Shown: one piece after another, positions 21,834 through 33,470 of the stretch
How the letters are laid out: each line of letters opens with the position of its first letter
Numbering within the stretch: the stretch's first letter is position 1
The notes under the pieces: model-generated
What the model was told of the DNA's origin: nothing
Seen by the model: the letters and a program-made list of their open reading frames with translations, nothing else
Databases searched by the model: none
NCBI GenBank assembly: GCA_034440615.1
Contig: JAOTOM010004375.1
Location: 124,001-188,000 of the forward strand
Length of the DNA stretch: 64,000 nucleotides
Reading direction: 5' to 3'
Source: Ashinkailepas kermadecensis
Lineage: Eukaryota > Arthropoda > Thecostraca > Neolepadidae
Made by a program: the position numbers and the translations under genes

Positions 21834-23346
21834 GTCAGCTGCCAGCGCCGACTGACGCCGTGTTTTGAAGCTCCGTATTTTAATAGTTTGCGAGTTATGG
21901 GCGCTGCATAACCATTAGCAGTTGATGTGCCTCTAAGCCTATGTAATCAAACAATGTGAACAGTTTGGCGTTGCTATGATAATTTTTCGATCATGAAGTT
22001 AAGAGACGATATTGTTTTCCTCTTTCAACCCGGATTTTATATAGGATTTTATTTATAATTGCATCAGGAGCAAGTGGAAAAATAAAATGCAAAACTATAG
22101 TATGATTTAATAGTTGTCATTGTCTGAATGCCAGAGTGAATATCTAGTATTGAGAACTCGTAGATTATTGCTTTTTGAGATAGCAATCAGTTCACGCCAT
22201 TTGGTCACCCAACAGTAGCTGGAGGTAATGTAATGTTCCCAAGCAGACATGAGAATGGAACCGGCATGGAACTGGCTTGGAAGCCAAAGCCGAAGCCACA
22301 ATAAAGTCACGAAGCCAAATTTGAAGCCGTAGCCAAATGTATCGCTTGAAAATACTACGAATTCGAAGGCGAAGCCAAAGCCATGTGGCGTTATTTGATC
22401 ACCACATTTAAACAATATAAATTGTTCGAATTTTTCCTGGGGTGGCTTTACGAACCAGGGTCCTATTGCTGAGCAGAGCTTGTTGCGTGAATCCTGACTC
22501 CACCACCCGATCCATGAATTCCAGTTCAACGGAGGAATTTTGGCCGAGAGCTTAACGTACCGTCAATGTACCGACACGGCCGCCCGGTAGCTCGTCCTCG
22601 GCCTTATCGGGCCAGTTGCCAACTGACCCTCTAAATGCGAGCGCGTGAAGCGGCTCGAACCCTGTTTGCCAGGACAGGGGAGACCAGAGCAGGTCAGCGC
22701 TCTAATCAACTGAGCTACCGTTGGCTTTCGTTGCTGTTTGTACGTTTATCGTAGCTTGATGAGGGATGGGCCGACCTGGAGAGAACGGTGTGAACATTGT
22801 CCTGTGTTCGAACTCCTTGGAGCAATATAGTGCATCGAAGGCCGGGTTGTAAAGCATCCTCGTACGCTGCGGCCGGCCGTGTCGTGGGACGTTTTAGCGC
22901 AAAGTCTTACCGCAAAGCGTTGTCAAAAAAACGTTAGGCTTTGCTGCACAAAGCGTTATCGACGTGCTTTTGGCGGCCAATTAAAATGTCCACAGAGCAT
23001 ACTGAATGTGTTAGAACCTGCTTCAAATTTCACGCACTAAATTCAGCCCAGGGAAAGTTAGCGTGAAAACCTCGGGGGTACATCTGAATCCACACCCAGT
23101 ACGGCGGGAGTTAAATGACGAGTTTCTGATGTTACAAACATGAAGAAAATTCGCCTCATCATTGGATGGCACAAAAATATTCCAAATCCAGATGCCAGAA
23201 TATGAATATCAACCTGCTTCCAACCTTGCCTGGCGCGGTGTCGCAGGTGGGCCGTGGCCTGACTGATCTGACTCGAGTACGTGACCTGACCCGCCCGGCC
23301 CCGGCGCCGCAGAATGGCAGTGACCTGACCTTTCCCGCCGTCGCAG
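21834..23346 (+). other. BTB gene intron 2
   Basis: Contains a minus-strand tRNA-like SINE (22,550-22,730) and a GAAGCCAAA-rich stretch near 22,280-22,385. No exon recognised. Confidence 0.75.
22550..22730 (-). mobile_element. tRNA-derived SINE
   Basis: On the minus strand the A-box GGTAGCTCAGTTGATTAG and B-box GGGTTCGAGCC lie at tRNA spacing, followed by a non-tRNA body. The arms are too mismatched for a working tRNA. Confidence 0.6.
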
Positions 23347-23565
23347 GAGCCCCGTGACCCCGGCGCCGGCTCTCCCAGTCAGCAGACGTCGTCGCCGGGG
23401 GCGTGGCCAGCGCCGGCCGCGCCCCGCCCCCGCCCCTGCTGGTCGGAGCGGCCCGAGTCGCCGCCGCGCCACAAACGGCCCCGCACGGCCGAGCACGGCC
23501 TGCACGGCGGCACGGCCGCGCCACAGCCGTCACCGCCGCCCGAGCCCGACCAGCAGACGGTGCAG
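23347..23565 (+). CDS. BTB zinc-finger gene, exon 3 (linker)
   Basis: 73 residues, phase 0 in and out, between acceptor CCGTCGCAG and donor GTGAGC (23,566). Low-complexity Pro/Ala/Gln/Arg linker with a basic patch PPRHKRPR that could be a nuclear localisation signal. It has no finger. Such linkers separate the BTB from the variable C-terminus in lola-type proteins. Evidence is the open phase-0 frame exactly bounded by good splice sites, with sharply raised GC content. Confidence 0.75.
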
Positions 23566-23809
23566 GTGAGCACTGACCCGGTCGGAGGGACTGAGAAGCC
23601 TGACACCTGCACCCATGGTGATCGACATGAGGTGTCGTAGGAACTAGGAGTTATCCCCCGTAATGGCTGCTGAGTGATCAAACCTGGTCGATCCGGCCGA
23701 AAACTCAAATACTCCCACGCAACGGCTTCGGTGATTCGTGTGCTCTGATTCGGGATGGATCAGTGTCTGTTGCCGGTGACTGTCTTAACCCGATGTGACC
23801 CGCTGCCAG

Positions 23810-23969
23810 GATACGGTGAAGGTGGAGAAGGTCGACCTGTGCCTGGACGACGGCGACGCTCCTGACCTGGAGGCGGCGCTGGGCCGAGTGGCCGAGTTTG
23901 AGGGTCTGGAGACCGAGTCGGGCCGACCGCCCACCGCCGACGCGCTCCTCTACCCGGACTCCCTGACCG
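23810..23969 (+). CDS. BTB zinc-finger gene, exon 4 (last constant exon)
   Basis: Acceptor CGCTGCCAG, donor GTGAGA at 23,970. Codes 53 residues plus one base (phase 1): DTVKVEKVDLCLDDGDAPDL, followed by an acidic segment (LEAALGRVAEFEGLETESG). The phase-1 end matters, because both downstream zinc-finger exons begin with the two remaining bases of a Gly codon. This is the point of alternative 3' splicing. Confidence 0.75.
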
Positions 23970-24010
23970 GTGAGACGGCCACCTCACCTCTGCTCTGCGA
24001 GTGCCCCTCA

Positions 24011-24107
24011 CGCGATTGCCTTGGGCGCGAATGATCGAAGCGACCTAAAGCCCAAATTGGTCTAACTGGTCGAAGCGACCTAAAGCCCAAATAACTAACC
24101 GCGATTG
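24011..24107 (+). mobile_element. Tail-only retroposon, doubled tail, 8-bp TSD
   Basis: CGCGATTG at 24,011-24,018 and 24,100-24,107. The insert has two successive copies of CGAAGCGACCTAAAGCCCAA. Confidence 0.75.
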
Positions 24108-24771
24108 TCACACGGCGGACGGTGCTGCGGGCCCTGTGGAGCTAGACATGCATGTAGCATACCTCTACATGGCATGCCTGTACCCTTTCACAGGTTAAGT
24201 ATGCTTGTCCAGCGTTTTTCCTCTGAAACCAGATGTTTCATCGTCCCGGTAAGTGGAGTTTTTTTTCCCAGCAAAAGCTGACTCGAAAATGTCATCACTA
24301 AACGTTGTAAAGCACATCTGAAATAATTTGAGCTGCCTCGTGTTGCGTTGGAAAATTACGCACAGCGTCATCGCAAACAAACACCACGAGATCTGGTCTG
24401 CTGCATCCGCCAGCTGTCACATGCTTGGACCAGAAATGTGCAGTTGAATGCTGCTGCGTGAAAGCTCAGTCATGCTTGATTGGCCGTCGACCGTGACCTT
24501 GCGTTCGACTGTGCGTTTACCACGACCTTCCAGTAAACACCGTTCCGTCATCGTCGTAATTGATGGCGTGTTGGCAGCTGTCCGACGTCACGTTTCGTTG
24601 CAGCCGGCGGCACGGCGGGACCGTCACAGCGACCCAGCGAAGACGGCACACCGCAAGGTAGGCTCCTGTGTCCGCTACTGTTCTCTGCCATGGGCGCGCC
24701 AATCGTAGACATCTGGCACGATTGGATAACTAGCCCGGTGTGACCTGGACCAACATGGCCTTGGCACTTGG

Positions 24772-24851
24772 CTGACGCTGGCATGGATGGGTGCTGTATG
24801 ACCAACGCAGTCGATGCCCCCATGAGCCCAAATTACAAACTGACGCTGGCA
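24772..24851 (+). mobile_element. 56-bp tail-only retroposon, 12-bp TSD
   Basis: CTGACGCTGGCA at 24,772-24,783 and 24,840-24,851. The insert holds AACGCAGTCGATGCCCCCAT and GAGCCCAAATTACAAA, and is close to the 8.25-kb insert. Confidence 0.88.
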
Positions 24852-25368
24852 GGGAGGGCTGCCGGCAGTGTAATGCATCCAGAAAGTGTTCGTTATGCGT
24901 GGCGCACGCTCACGGCAGTCTGTGCGTCTGCTGGAGCTAGGTGCCAATGAGCCATCGATGTTGCCGTTGTGGGGCATCGTCGACATCTGCCGTGTCGCGG
25001 TCACGGTCGCAGTGCCGGTATCAACTGATGTGTCGGTGATGGTGGGGGCCGTCAGTGCCGGCCAACGATCACACGATTTGTAAAGGAACCGAAGGTGTAA
25101 CTGAAGAAGAAAATGTTTGCACGCCTACGTGGTCTGGATGTGAATAGTCTTCTCGAGTAGGACGGTTGTCTTCGAGTCGAAAGGTTGTGTCGTCGAGTCT
25201 GCCGTGCCAGTGACAGCTGAGGGCAACAAGGGGAACGGCTGTGGTGACGGCTGGCTCGGGACGATCGTCTCAGTTGGCGGCCGTCAGGTCGATCGAGTGA
25301 CTCGCTGCCTGCCTGTCAGTACTGTGCTCAAAACCGCGCTCCATAGTTGTGCTCCTCTGCTCCTGCCC

Positions 25369-25561
25369 TTGGCGATAACCGGCGACGGTAGCTCAGTGGT
25401 CAATCTTAGCGTCTGGCACGCCAGAGGTACGGGGTTCGATTCCCCGCGACGCCCGCCCTTCCTGCCAGGGTGAGAGGCAGGCGACGCCATATGGCCTCAG
25501 CTGCTGAGTGCGTCGTAAAGCCACAATCCATCCATCCATCCATCCATCTCTTGGCGATAAC
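25369..25561 (+). mobile_element. tRNA-derived SINE, family 2, with TSD
   Basis: A-box GGTAGCTCAGTGG and perfect T-arm CGGGGTTCGATTCCCCG, then a body and the tail GCGTCGTAAAGCCACAATCC with a (CATC)n run. TTGGCGATAAC repeats at 25,369-25,379 and 25,551-25,561. The anticodon arm has only a four-base loop, so this is not a working tRNA gene. Confidence 0.85.
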
Positions 25562-25734
25562 ACCTGCCCTTTGGAATATCTGGTGGTGGAAAATGTGGTG
25601 TAATCTCTGACGTCACCGTCATTTGGTGAATCTCTGACGTCGCCGTCGCCACGTCGTCTGACGGTGTCAATCCCGAGTCATTGGACACCGATCAGCGGTC
25701 TGCGCTGGCGTCAGGCGAGGGGGGTCGTGTTGCG

Positions 25735-26080
25735 TGACGAGCAGCTGTCCAGGCTGGTGAAGAGGACAGCAGCTGTCCAGGCTGGTGAAGAGAACAGCAG
25801 CTGTCCAGGCTGGTGAAGAGGACAGCAGCTGTCCAGGCTGGTGAAGAGGACAGCAGCTGTCCAGGCTGGTGAAGAGGACAGCAGCTGTCCAGACTGGTGA
25901 AGACGACAGGAGCTGTCCAGGCTGGTGAAGACGACAGCAGCTGTCCAGACTGGTGAAGAGGACAGCAGCTGTCCAGACTGGTGAAGAGGACAGCAGCTGT
26001 CCAGGCTGGTGAAGAGGACAGCAGCTGTCCAGGCTGGTGAAGAGAACAGCAGCTGTCCAGGCTGGTGAAGAGGACGGCAG
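25735..26080. repeat. 28-bp tandem repeat, about 12 copies
   Basis: Core CAGCTGTCCAGGCTGGTGAA with few substitutions. It keeps all frames of the minus strand open, which produces spurious ORFs. Confidence 0.97.
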
Positions 26081-26706
26081 CTTGGCGTGTGGTGTGTGTG
26101 TACTTCAACGACTGCTTTCAGGGGGGATGCGTGGTGTTTGGCGGTGCTGGGATTCACTCTGAGTGGGGCAATCTTGGAGATAATGGAATAAGAATGAAAT
26201 TTGAGAAGAGGGTGGAGATAAGTGAAACGGAAGTGCATAGTGCGGCACTGTGCATGCTGGGAAGTGAAGAGAAATTACGCGGAATGCCAAAGAATCAGTC
26301 ACCGGCCGTGACTAACTCATCACGTGTTTATTTCTTTTTTTAATATGTTCTCCTGTACCCGTCTTCTTTGTTTATGTTGATCTAAGCGTCATTTGAATGA
26401 TTCCATTAGTAGACTGAACTCTGCCATGAAATAGATGACAAGTGCACTTCATAGGATGGCTATTACAAAATGCGGTACGGTATACCATGTGAGATATGCA
26501 CCAAAGACTGAGACTAGATCTAGGAGATCTTGCGTGGGGAGGCCGACCAAAACACAATAAAAAGACAAAGACAACAAAACACAGAGACGGCAAGCCCGTG
26601 TAATGGAATCAAAAGAGGGAACACTCTCCATCAAACTCCTCAGTTAGACTAGATCAAGTCAACGTACTTAATCCCGCGATTTATACAGGCATGGGAAGTA
26701 TTACTT

Positions 26707-26900
26707 GAAAAAAATGTTTGCACGCATGTTTGGTCTGGATGTGAATGAAGTACAAGTGGTACGATTGTCTTCAAGCCGAAAGGTTGTGTGGTCGAGTCTC
26801 ACCTGTCGCTAAGTTCGCCGGCGACCAATCGGCGGGAGAGACTGACGACGCCATGTGACCAAAGCGGTCGACGCGTCGTCAGTGACCAGTGACCAACCGT
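26707..26900 (+). mobile_element. SINE fragment, diverged family 1
   Basis: CGAGTCTCACCTGTCGCTAA, GCGACCAATCGGCGGGAGAG and a GTCGACGCGTCGT...CCAACC tail match the family-1 body. The tRNA head is replaced by the sequence also seen at 25,108-25,203. Confidence 0.65.
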
Positions 26901-27968
26901 GACACAACCACGTGACCTTGTATGCCTCTGGGGAGCCGGCATCACAGGCTGGGTTTTGCGGTGGCTGCAGGTGGACGCCTTGCGCGAGCTGGTCTGGGCG
27001 GAACATGTGACCAGAAACAACTTTGTAAGATTGGAGAGTAGTTTTGATGAGCTGTTTTCAATATAGAAGAAAATTGTGCTATGTTCATTGTGAACTTAGG
27101 AAGTTATTTTGGGCTTCCCAATGGGAATAGATTCGGTGTTAAATGTGAGGAGATTCGAAAAGAGATAAACTGAGCAAATTTAAACCTGATTCCACAACTT
27201 CAAAGTAATCATCAACTTAAAAAACCTTAATGGGCGAAGTTACAATGTCCAGGTAAATGGAACATGTCGAATGACAGAGTAAATTTGGTGATGATCTCAG
27301 TAGACAGTCGTTATTTCGGGATCGAAGGGTGACTACGAATCGGGAGCTTCATAACACATAGAATAGTTGGGTCAAAAGAAATATGCCATGCGATTTCTTC
27401 CCATGCGAATTCCCATCATGATCAACCAGTTGCGGTCTCAAAACGAAGTAGGCGCAGAATGGTTTCCGGAGCGTCAGCGGATGAGCGGCCGTGTCGTACG
27501 CCGTCGGTCGGTGCCGTGGCGCGCTGCTGTTGCGCTTCCTGTCGCGACGTGACGTGACGTCAGCCCGCCAGTGACGTCATCAACAGTGTGCTATCGAATG
27601 GTCTGCTGGGGTGTGTCTGTGCCGCTGAATATGTGTGCGGGGGGGGGGCGACTCATTCAGGGGTGGAGTTTCACATGTTCCTGTGAGTGCCTGAGCATCC
27701 GCAGCGCTTAATACTCTTTAATTGCCTCCCGTGCTTGTCCTTGATGCTGATGAGCGTAAATGCCACATCAAATATCAGATCATATGCCAGATTGTATACC
27801 AAATAATATACCAAATCATATACCAGATTATATACCAGATTTTATACCAGATCTGGCGAATCCAAAACGTCTTTCCACCTGTTGAGAACCCAGCCGGCAC
27901 GCTCTGAGCACGCACGGTGACACGTGACAACTCTGCCCGTGACGGGTGCGCGCGGCTGGCTGTTGCAG

Positions 27969-28210
27969 GCGTCGGCGGCGGCGTCGGCGCGCACGTGTGC
28001 GACGTGTGCGGCAACGTCTACAAGTACCGCGACTCGCTGCGTCACCACCGCAAGAAGCACCTGGGCCTCACCACGTGCACACTGTGCGGCAAGGTGTGCA
28101 GCATCGTGGCCGACCTGCGCCGCCACCTGGAGACCGGCCACAGTCTGACGCCCGAACAGGTGCGCCGCATCGTGCCCACCAAGGAGCGCTGGGCGGTCGA
28201 GATGCGCTGA
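27969..28210 (+). CDS. BTB zinc-finger gene, alternative terminal exon A
   Basis: The acceptor CTGTTGCAG is followed by a phase-1 start that completes Gly with the G of exon 4. 80 residues to TGA (28,208-28,210). Two C2H2 fingers: CDVCGNVYKYRDSLRHHRKK-H and CTLCGKVCSIVADLRRHLET-GH. A short tail follows (LTPEQVRRIVPTKERW). The constant exons plus this exon give about 326 residues. Paralogous to exon B at 35.2 kb in finger spacing, in the second finger, and in the QV..IVP tail. Alternative finger exons behind one BTB domain are the known architecture of lola, tramtrack and broad. Confidence 0.9.
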
Positions 28211-29126
28211 TGACGTCACCGTGGCTTGCGGCGCTGCCGGCCGGCCGCCTCGGACGCGCCCGGCGGCGGCGCACCGTGGCGTCGGTGTTTGCGTGTGGCG
28301 CCCGCGAGCAGCCACTGGACGGCCGGGGTGTCCAGCAGCCGCTGGCTGGACGGACGGGTCGGACGAGTAACGTCATGATGGTGGGCAGCAGCCGCTGGAC
28401 GGCCGGCGGGTCGGACGAGTGACGTCATTATGACGTGGCGCTGTGTGGCGTGGGCAGCGCGAGTAGTGTCCGAGTTGAGGTTCGGCTGACAATGATGTAA
28501 CCCTGACCAAAGCTGCAGCTGATGCGCATCTGAGTGGTGGAGAGAGTGGCATAATTGAGACTGCGTTTGACTCGCTATGTGTGGGAGCGTCACCTGTTGC
28601 TGTGACGTCACCTGTTGCTGTGCACCATATACATCACGGTGTGTTGGCGTGAGCGAAGGTCCGCGCGGCGATCTCACACCGTGGCCTTGTGAGTGTGGAT
28701 GCGAATATGAGTAAGGTGGGGCAGTGGGAGCTGGCATTGCAACGGGAACACGAGCGCACCCCTGTGTTGACTGTGTGAGATGACATTTATATTGTCTTCG
28801 CCTGCGTACTGATGTGTTTCAAGATACCTCGCGGACGGAGAAGTGAACGGTGGGCGTTGTGAACCCGGGGTATTGTAGGCAGTTGGTGTTGCGATGCATC
28901 TCCGGGGGCGTTGTCCTCAAACATTGGCGGCTCGGGTTGCGGAATCGCTGGCGGACACGCTGCGGCGGACACGCTGGGGCGGCGGACACGCTGGGGCGGA
29001 CACGCTGGGGCGGCGGACACGCAGCGGGCGGAAAAATGAAATCTGATATCTGTTCGTGGCTATAGTCTTTTCCGTGTGTTAGCAGTGTGCAAAGCTGCCC
29101 AACTTATCACACATTCGAGCTTTGTT
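28211..29126 (+). other. Downstream of exon A / intron
   Basis: GC-rich stretch with small repeats (GGCGGACACGCTGGGGC at 28,950-29,025). No AATAAA is close to the stop of exon A. Confidence 0.5.
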
Positions 29127-29406
29127 CAAGTTTAAAAAGCACGATGGTTTAGCACGATGACCAGTCTCCAAGGTGTGGTTTTATTGAATGCAGCTTATTG
29201 TTTGACTGTGCTTTCAACTCCTCCGCCGGGGACGAGTGGTCTAGGGGTAAGATGCTCGTCTCGCAATCGAAAGATTGTGGGTTCGAATCTCACCTGTCGC
29301 TACTTTTCGCCCGCGACCAATCGGCGTGAGAGATTGGCGACGCTATATGACTCAACGGTCGACGTGTCGTAAAACCAATAACCAACCAACCAAGTTTAAA
29401 AAAGCA
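29127..29406 (+). mobile_element. Chimeric insert: antisense LINE piece + SINE family 1
   Basis: CAAGTTTAAAAAGCA at 29,127-29,141 recurs with one extra A at 29,391-29,406, forming a target-site duplication. Inside, 29,157-29,224 matches the I-LINE copy at about 6,004-6,072 (shared AAGGTGTGGTTTTATTGAAT). This is followed without a gap by a full SINE (29,225-29,390) with A-box TGGTCTAGGGG, B-box GGGTTCGAATCTC and the tail GTCGTAAAACCAATAACC. Confidence 0.82.
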
Positions 29407-29680
29407 TATCTGCGGTTGTAGCGTTCCCGCTGCTTGCACTCCACACCGGATTGGGAGCCACATTGGGGCTACGTCAGATGTTCAGATGAGCTACGTCGCG
29501 TGTCTCTCGACGGCGAGGTCGTCTTGAGCCCGGCGCCGGCGAGACTGGCCGGCGGCGCATCTCTCGATGACCTGACCTGGCCTGACCTCGAGCCGTGCTC
29601 AGTAGAATCCTCAGCGATGTCAGCACCCGCATCAGCACACTCAAGAACCCCTAACTCATTGATTCAGTGCGCTGACGAGC

Positions 29681-29870
29681 AGGGGCGCAGCCAGGATTTT
29701 CGTAAAGAGGGTCCGACCCCAAAAATGCTACTAAGCAAAGAAACTTTTCGGCGTGCGGAGCGCGCCAATATGTCTGGTTTTACGTGGTTAAAATATCGAG
29801 ATTTCTCACTACATCTTGTGTATTTTGGTTGCTGGGGGACGGGCCTCCGTCTCTCCCTGGCTGCGCCTCC
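29681..29870. mobile_element. Small MITE-like element
   Basis: GGGGCGCAGCCAGG at 29,682-29,695 and CCTGGCTGCGCCTC at 29,856-29,869 are near-perfect terminal inverted repeats about 190 bp apart. Similar CAGTGGCGTAGCCAGG ends occur near 37,224. Confidence 0.6.
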
Positions 29871-30107
29871 GCTGCCGAAGCCGTGGCTCAGCGCTTCGGT
29901 AGCCATGTCGACATCGATGAACCCACGACTCAGTATTTGGCTGATGAACCAGTGGGTGGTGAATATCACCAACAACTCAATGGTTCAGCGTCCCAGTACC
30001 CATGTCGACACCGATGGATTCCGGGGTTAGTGTTCCACACCCATACCCACCCGTGTTGACCGGCCGGTGGGGTGTAATATCGGACTGCGGCCCGGCGGCG
30101 CGTGTGC

Positions 30108-30215
30108 AGGGTACGCGCAGCAGTGCCGCGGCCATGTTGTCGCGCAGCAGTGCCGCGGCCATGTTGTCGCGCAGCAGTGCCGCGGCCATGTTGTCGCGCA
30201 GCAGTGCCGCGGCCA
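30108..30215. repeat. 25-bp tandem repeat, 4 copies
   Basis: CGCAGCAGTGCCGCGGCCAT plus GTTGT, nearly identical copies. Confidence 0.96.
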
Positions 30216-30394
30216 GCCTTGTGCCAGTGGTGACGGTTGTGACACAGCACCAGTGGTGACGGTGCTACCGCTGTCACAGCTGGCTCCGCTGGCGTGTGTG
30301 GTACGGTGGGCCGGTGATGCCGCTCTCCGACGACGGAGCCGGCGTGGTGGTGTCAGTATTTTCTTCGGCGGGTAGTGCAGAGTGGCACCCACTC

Positions 30395-30545
30395 TGACAG
30401 TGTGTGTGTGGCTCTGATGTGGTTCTGATGATTCTGGTATGCTCTGACATGCCCTGATGTGCCTCTGATATTCGCTTACATGCTCAGATATGGTTCTGAT
30501 GTGCCCTGATGTGGCTCTGATGTGGCTCTGATGTGTGCCGAGAGC
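30395..30545. repeat. Short TGATGTGGCTC-type repeat
   Basis: Irregular 9-18-bp units of CTCTGATGTG and relatives. Confidence 0.75.
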
Positions 30546-30949
30546 GAGGCCGACAGGACTGATGTTTGTATTTAAGGGGATGTTTGTGTGAATGGCACGG
30601 TATGGTGCTGCTATGGTCATGTATTGAACTGGTGTGCCCTTGTGAGCTGGGGTGTTCGTGTGTGTTGGGTGGAGTCGGTGTGGAACAACAGAGGACCTCA
30701 ACCCTGCCGGCGCCGGCCCCTCCAAGGGTCACGTCGTCAGATGTCGGCTGCTGTTGTGATTGGTGATTACCGGTGCCGCCACCAGAGGCGCCACCGGCGC
30801 GTGGTTCTCCCGCACCCACCTGTACCCACACCCAGCCGCCACCAGGCTCACCACTGGCGCGTGGTTCCCCACACCCGCCTGTACCCACCTCCGGCCGTCA
30901 CCAGGGGCACCCCTGGCGGACACTGCTGGCTCCACTGGCGCGTTATGGG

Positions 30950-31140
30950 TGTGACGCGGCTGTTAGGCCTGCACCTGTGTAGGCCTGTGTAGGCCAGGGG
31001 GCATGACGCGCCTGTGTAGGCCTGCACCTGCCTGTGTACGCCTGTACCTGCCTGTGTAGGTCTGTACCTGCCTGTATTTCTGTACCTGCCTGTGTAGGCC
31101 TGTACCTGCCTGTGTAGGCCTGTGTTGAGCAGGTCCGGCA
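30950..31140. repeat. About 20-bp repeat, TGTGTAGGCCTGTACCTGCC
   Basis: Roughly eight variable copies. Confidence 0.85.
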
Positions 31141-31356
31141 GCCTGTACAGCCTGTCTGCTTGCCTAGCCGGGCGAGACGGCTTCATGTTCTGCTGAGCAC
31201 GCCCGATGTACACCGGACAATGAGGGGGGGGGGGCGTCATCCGAGCTTGTTTGTACGTTCGACCAGTTTGGTAATTTTGTAATAATATTGGCGGTGTAAT
31301 ATGAATCTGCACGTGGCCGTGGCTTGTGTTGTGTTTGGTCCGGACGCGATGGTCAG

Positions 31357-31368
31357 TGCGCATGCGCA
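31357..31368. promoter_or_regulatory. NRF1-like palindrome
   Basis: TGCGCATGCGCA, the second copy in the window, within a locally CpG-rich block (31,310-31,420). It could mark an internal promoter between terminal exons A and B, but could also be chance. Confidence 0.35.
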
Positions 31369-31419
31369 GTGCGCCTGTCTCGGTCGCCGTCGGGTCAGCA
31401 CGGCGCCGACTCGTGACAA

Positions 31420-33277
31420 ATGAGAGCTCAAGCTGACACTGCAGCTGTTTGTGCTGTTTCGGTCCGGATGGTATAGCCCGCCACTTGGTAGGAGGTCGTC
31501 CATGCAGGGCGAATCAGGAGGCTGGTCCGGTATGTGTATTCTTGGACACGTTATGTCCCAGTACGACTATCTGTGGGACTAAAACTTGTGGTTCTGTTCC
31601 TGGTTATTCGGTAAAACCAATACATATCCATATTTTAGCTACAACTGATGGACCATGGCTTTGTTTTATTGACTGGTAATTGTGAGTCATGGAAAAAAGA
31701 ATACATAATGTATTGTTGACTCATTAGGGCTGGACAACAGCTAAACCTTATAAATGAGCGCTAGACAAGTGCGTTTTTCCCAATTGCTTGCAGTTTTCCA
31801 CAAAATTAATTCATGAGCTTAATAAGTTGATAGTCGAAAATGGAAAGCTAGAAATCGATCTGATGCAAGCTACCCTACTGCACCCTTTTGCCTTCAACGG
31901 CTTTTGTATCCATTTAGACTAATTCAGTGAGTACCTTTATATAATGCGATTCATTGATCATCCTGGTTATGTTTGGTTGACATTGTTGTGGTTTGTTTCA
32001 GTGTTACTTATTACTTTTTGTGATAATATCTCTATTTATGCTCGTCTTTGTGGTATATTCGTCATGTCATCATTTTTGGGCAGCCATTCGTCGTATTCAT
32101 GATTGTCATTTTATTTTACTGAAATTTTTTATGTTACATTTATGTTAGTTTCCACAAGAAGTAACCAGATAACCTCAGCATTTATGTCATAACTGAACTA
32201 GGAGCCAAGGTGTTTTTTTTTCTCAAGAAGTCTAATACATCAATGTACCTGTGCATGAACAATGTAAGGTGCTTCTATTTTACATGAGAGTAGATATGTT
32301 AGGGTCAATTCCCGATCATGACAAGTAGCCTGTGAAACTATTTAAGGTGTATTTTGCAATTCCACCCTTAGCAACGTGGAAGTTTTACGGAATGAGCTCA
32401 GGTACGGGGGGATTGTAGTTCCACGTTGTGTGCAAAATTACGAATAATGTATTTAACTGAAATGGATTATATTCCCACGTAATTGGGTAAACGAAGAATT
32501 ATTTGGTACGCACATATGAATGCTACCAGGTGCATACATTCATGTCGTTTCCACAAGCATTGCTGTGCTTGTGCCACAAACATTCTGGCAATCTTGACAA
32601 TTCTGACCTTGATCATTTTGATGGTTAATTGAAAGCGGCATACATTTTGTATTTAATAACGGTAGGTAATCACCATAAAAGTAGGCAAACCTTTCTATGA
32701 AACTTATGACACTTATGAAACTAACCAAATAGGCAAACTTTTCTTTTTCTATGCATATGGAAAAGTGCATGCAAGTGTATGTGTCGGGTGTCCGCTGGGG
32801 GGTGGGGGGGGGGGGGCAGCTCCATGGTTGGTGATAAAGCCCGATCCATAAGAAGCTGTTGAATAATATTAGGGTGGGCGATGAAGGAGATTTTCCACAT
32901 CGGCAGAGCGGTACGTACCTGCCATGTACTTGGCAATTCGTTGCGTGTTTATTTCAGTATGGAAACTACTGAAACGGAGAAGTGTCGTATCGCTCTGCTT
33001 TACTTTGCGTCTCACGGTGGGGGATAGTTTTTACGCGTCGCAGTATGGCGATCGGTCAATTTGACCCCGCCCCATCTCCCTCCACTCCCCTACACAGACT
33101 AAGTTCTGTTCTAAGCAAGATAGAGAGATGTGGTGGATGGTATGATATGCAGATCCATGAACTTTCAGAGTTTCTCGGAACACTTTTCTCTGCTTCTTTT
33201 GGTTGACCTTTCAGGTCTGGTCAAGCATGTCAGTGTGGCGGTGCTGTCAGTTGCCCGTTTGTTTTGCGTTTAAGCTT
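31420..33277. other. Long AT-rich intronic stretch, nothing recognised
   Basis: No finger exon, RT motif or tandem array is visible. A run of G (about 32,800-32,816) is the only low-complexity feature. Confidence 0.5.
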
Positions 33278-33470
33278 TCGTGCCGAAATAGAGGGGACGA
33301 GTGGTCTAGGGGTAAGATAATCGTCTCACAATCGAAAGATTGTGGGTTCGAGTCTCACCTGTCGCTACTCTTCGCCCGCGACCAATCGGCGTGAGAGATT
33401 GGCGACGCTATATGACTCAACGGTTGACGTGTCGTAAAAACCAATAACCAACCAAATCGTGCCGAAATAG
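33278..33470 (+). mobile_element. tRNA-derived SINE family 1, complete, with TSD
   Basis: TCGTGCCGAAATAG at 33,278-33,291 and 33,457-33,470 flanks a 165-bp element. It has A-box TGGTCTAGGGG, B-box GGGTTCGAGTCTC, body GCGACCAATCGGCGTGAGAG and tail GTCGTAAAAACCAATAACC. Confidence 0.92.

Larger units (their letters stand above)
23970..27968 (+). other. BTB gene intron 4, repeat-rich
   Basis: Contains two tail-only retroposons, a complete SINE, SINE-head fragments (25,108-25,203 and 26,707-26,900, about 95 bp alike), a 28-bp array and an ATATACCA-rich run (27,770-27,855). No exon seen. Confidence 0.7.

Noticed and set aside
25380..25452. Functional tRNA gene (also 22.7, 29.2, 33.3, 39.4 and 42.8 kb)
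   Set aside because: A- and B-boxes are present, but anticodon or acceptor arms are defective and SINE bodies and tails follow, several with target-site duplications.
29434..30030. 198-codon plus-strand frame as a BTB-gene exon
   Set aside because: It crosses a MITE-like element (29,681-29,870), and the part before it has no matching splice phases or motif.
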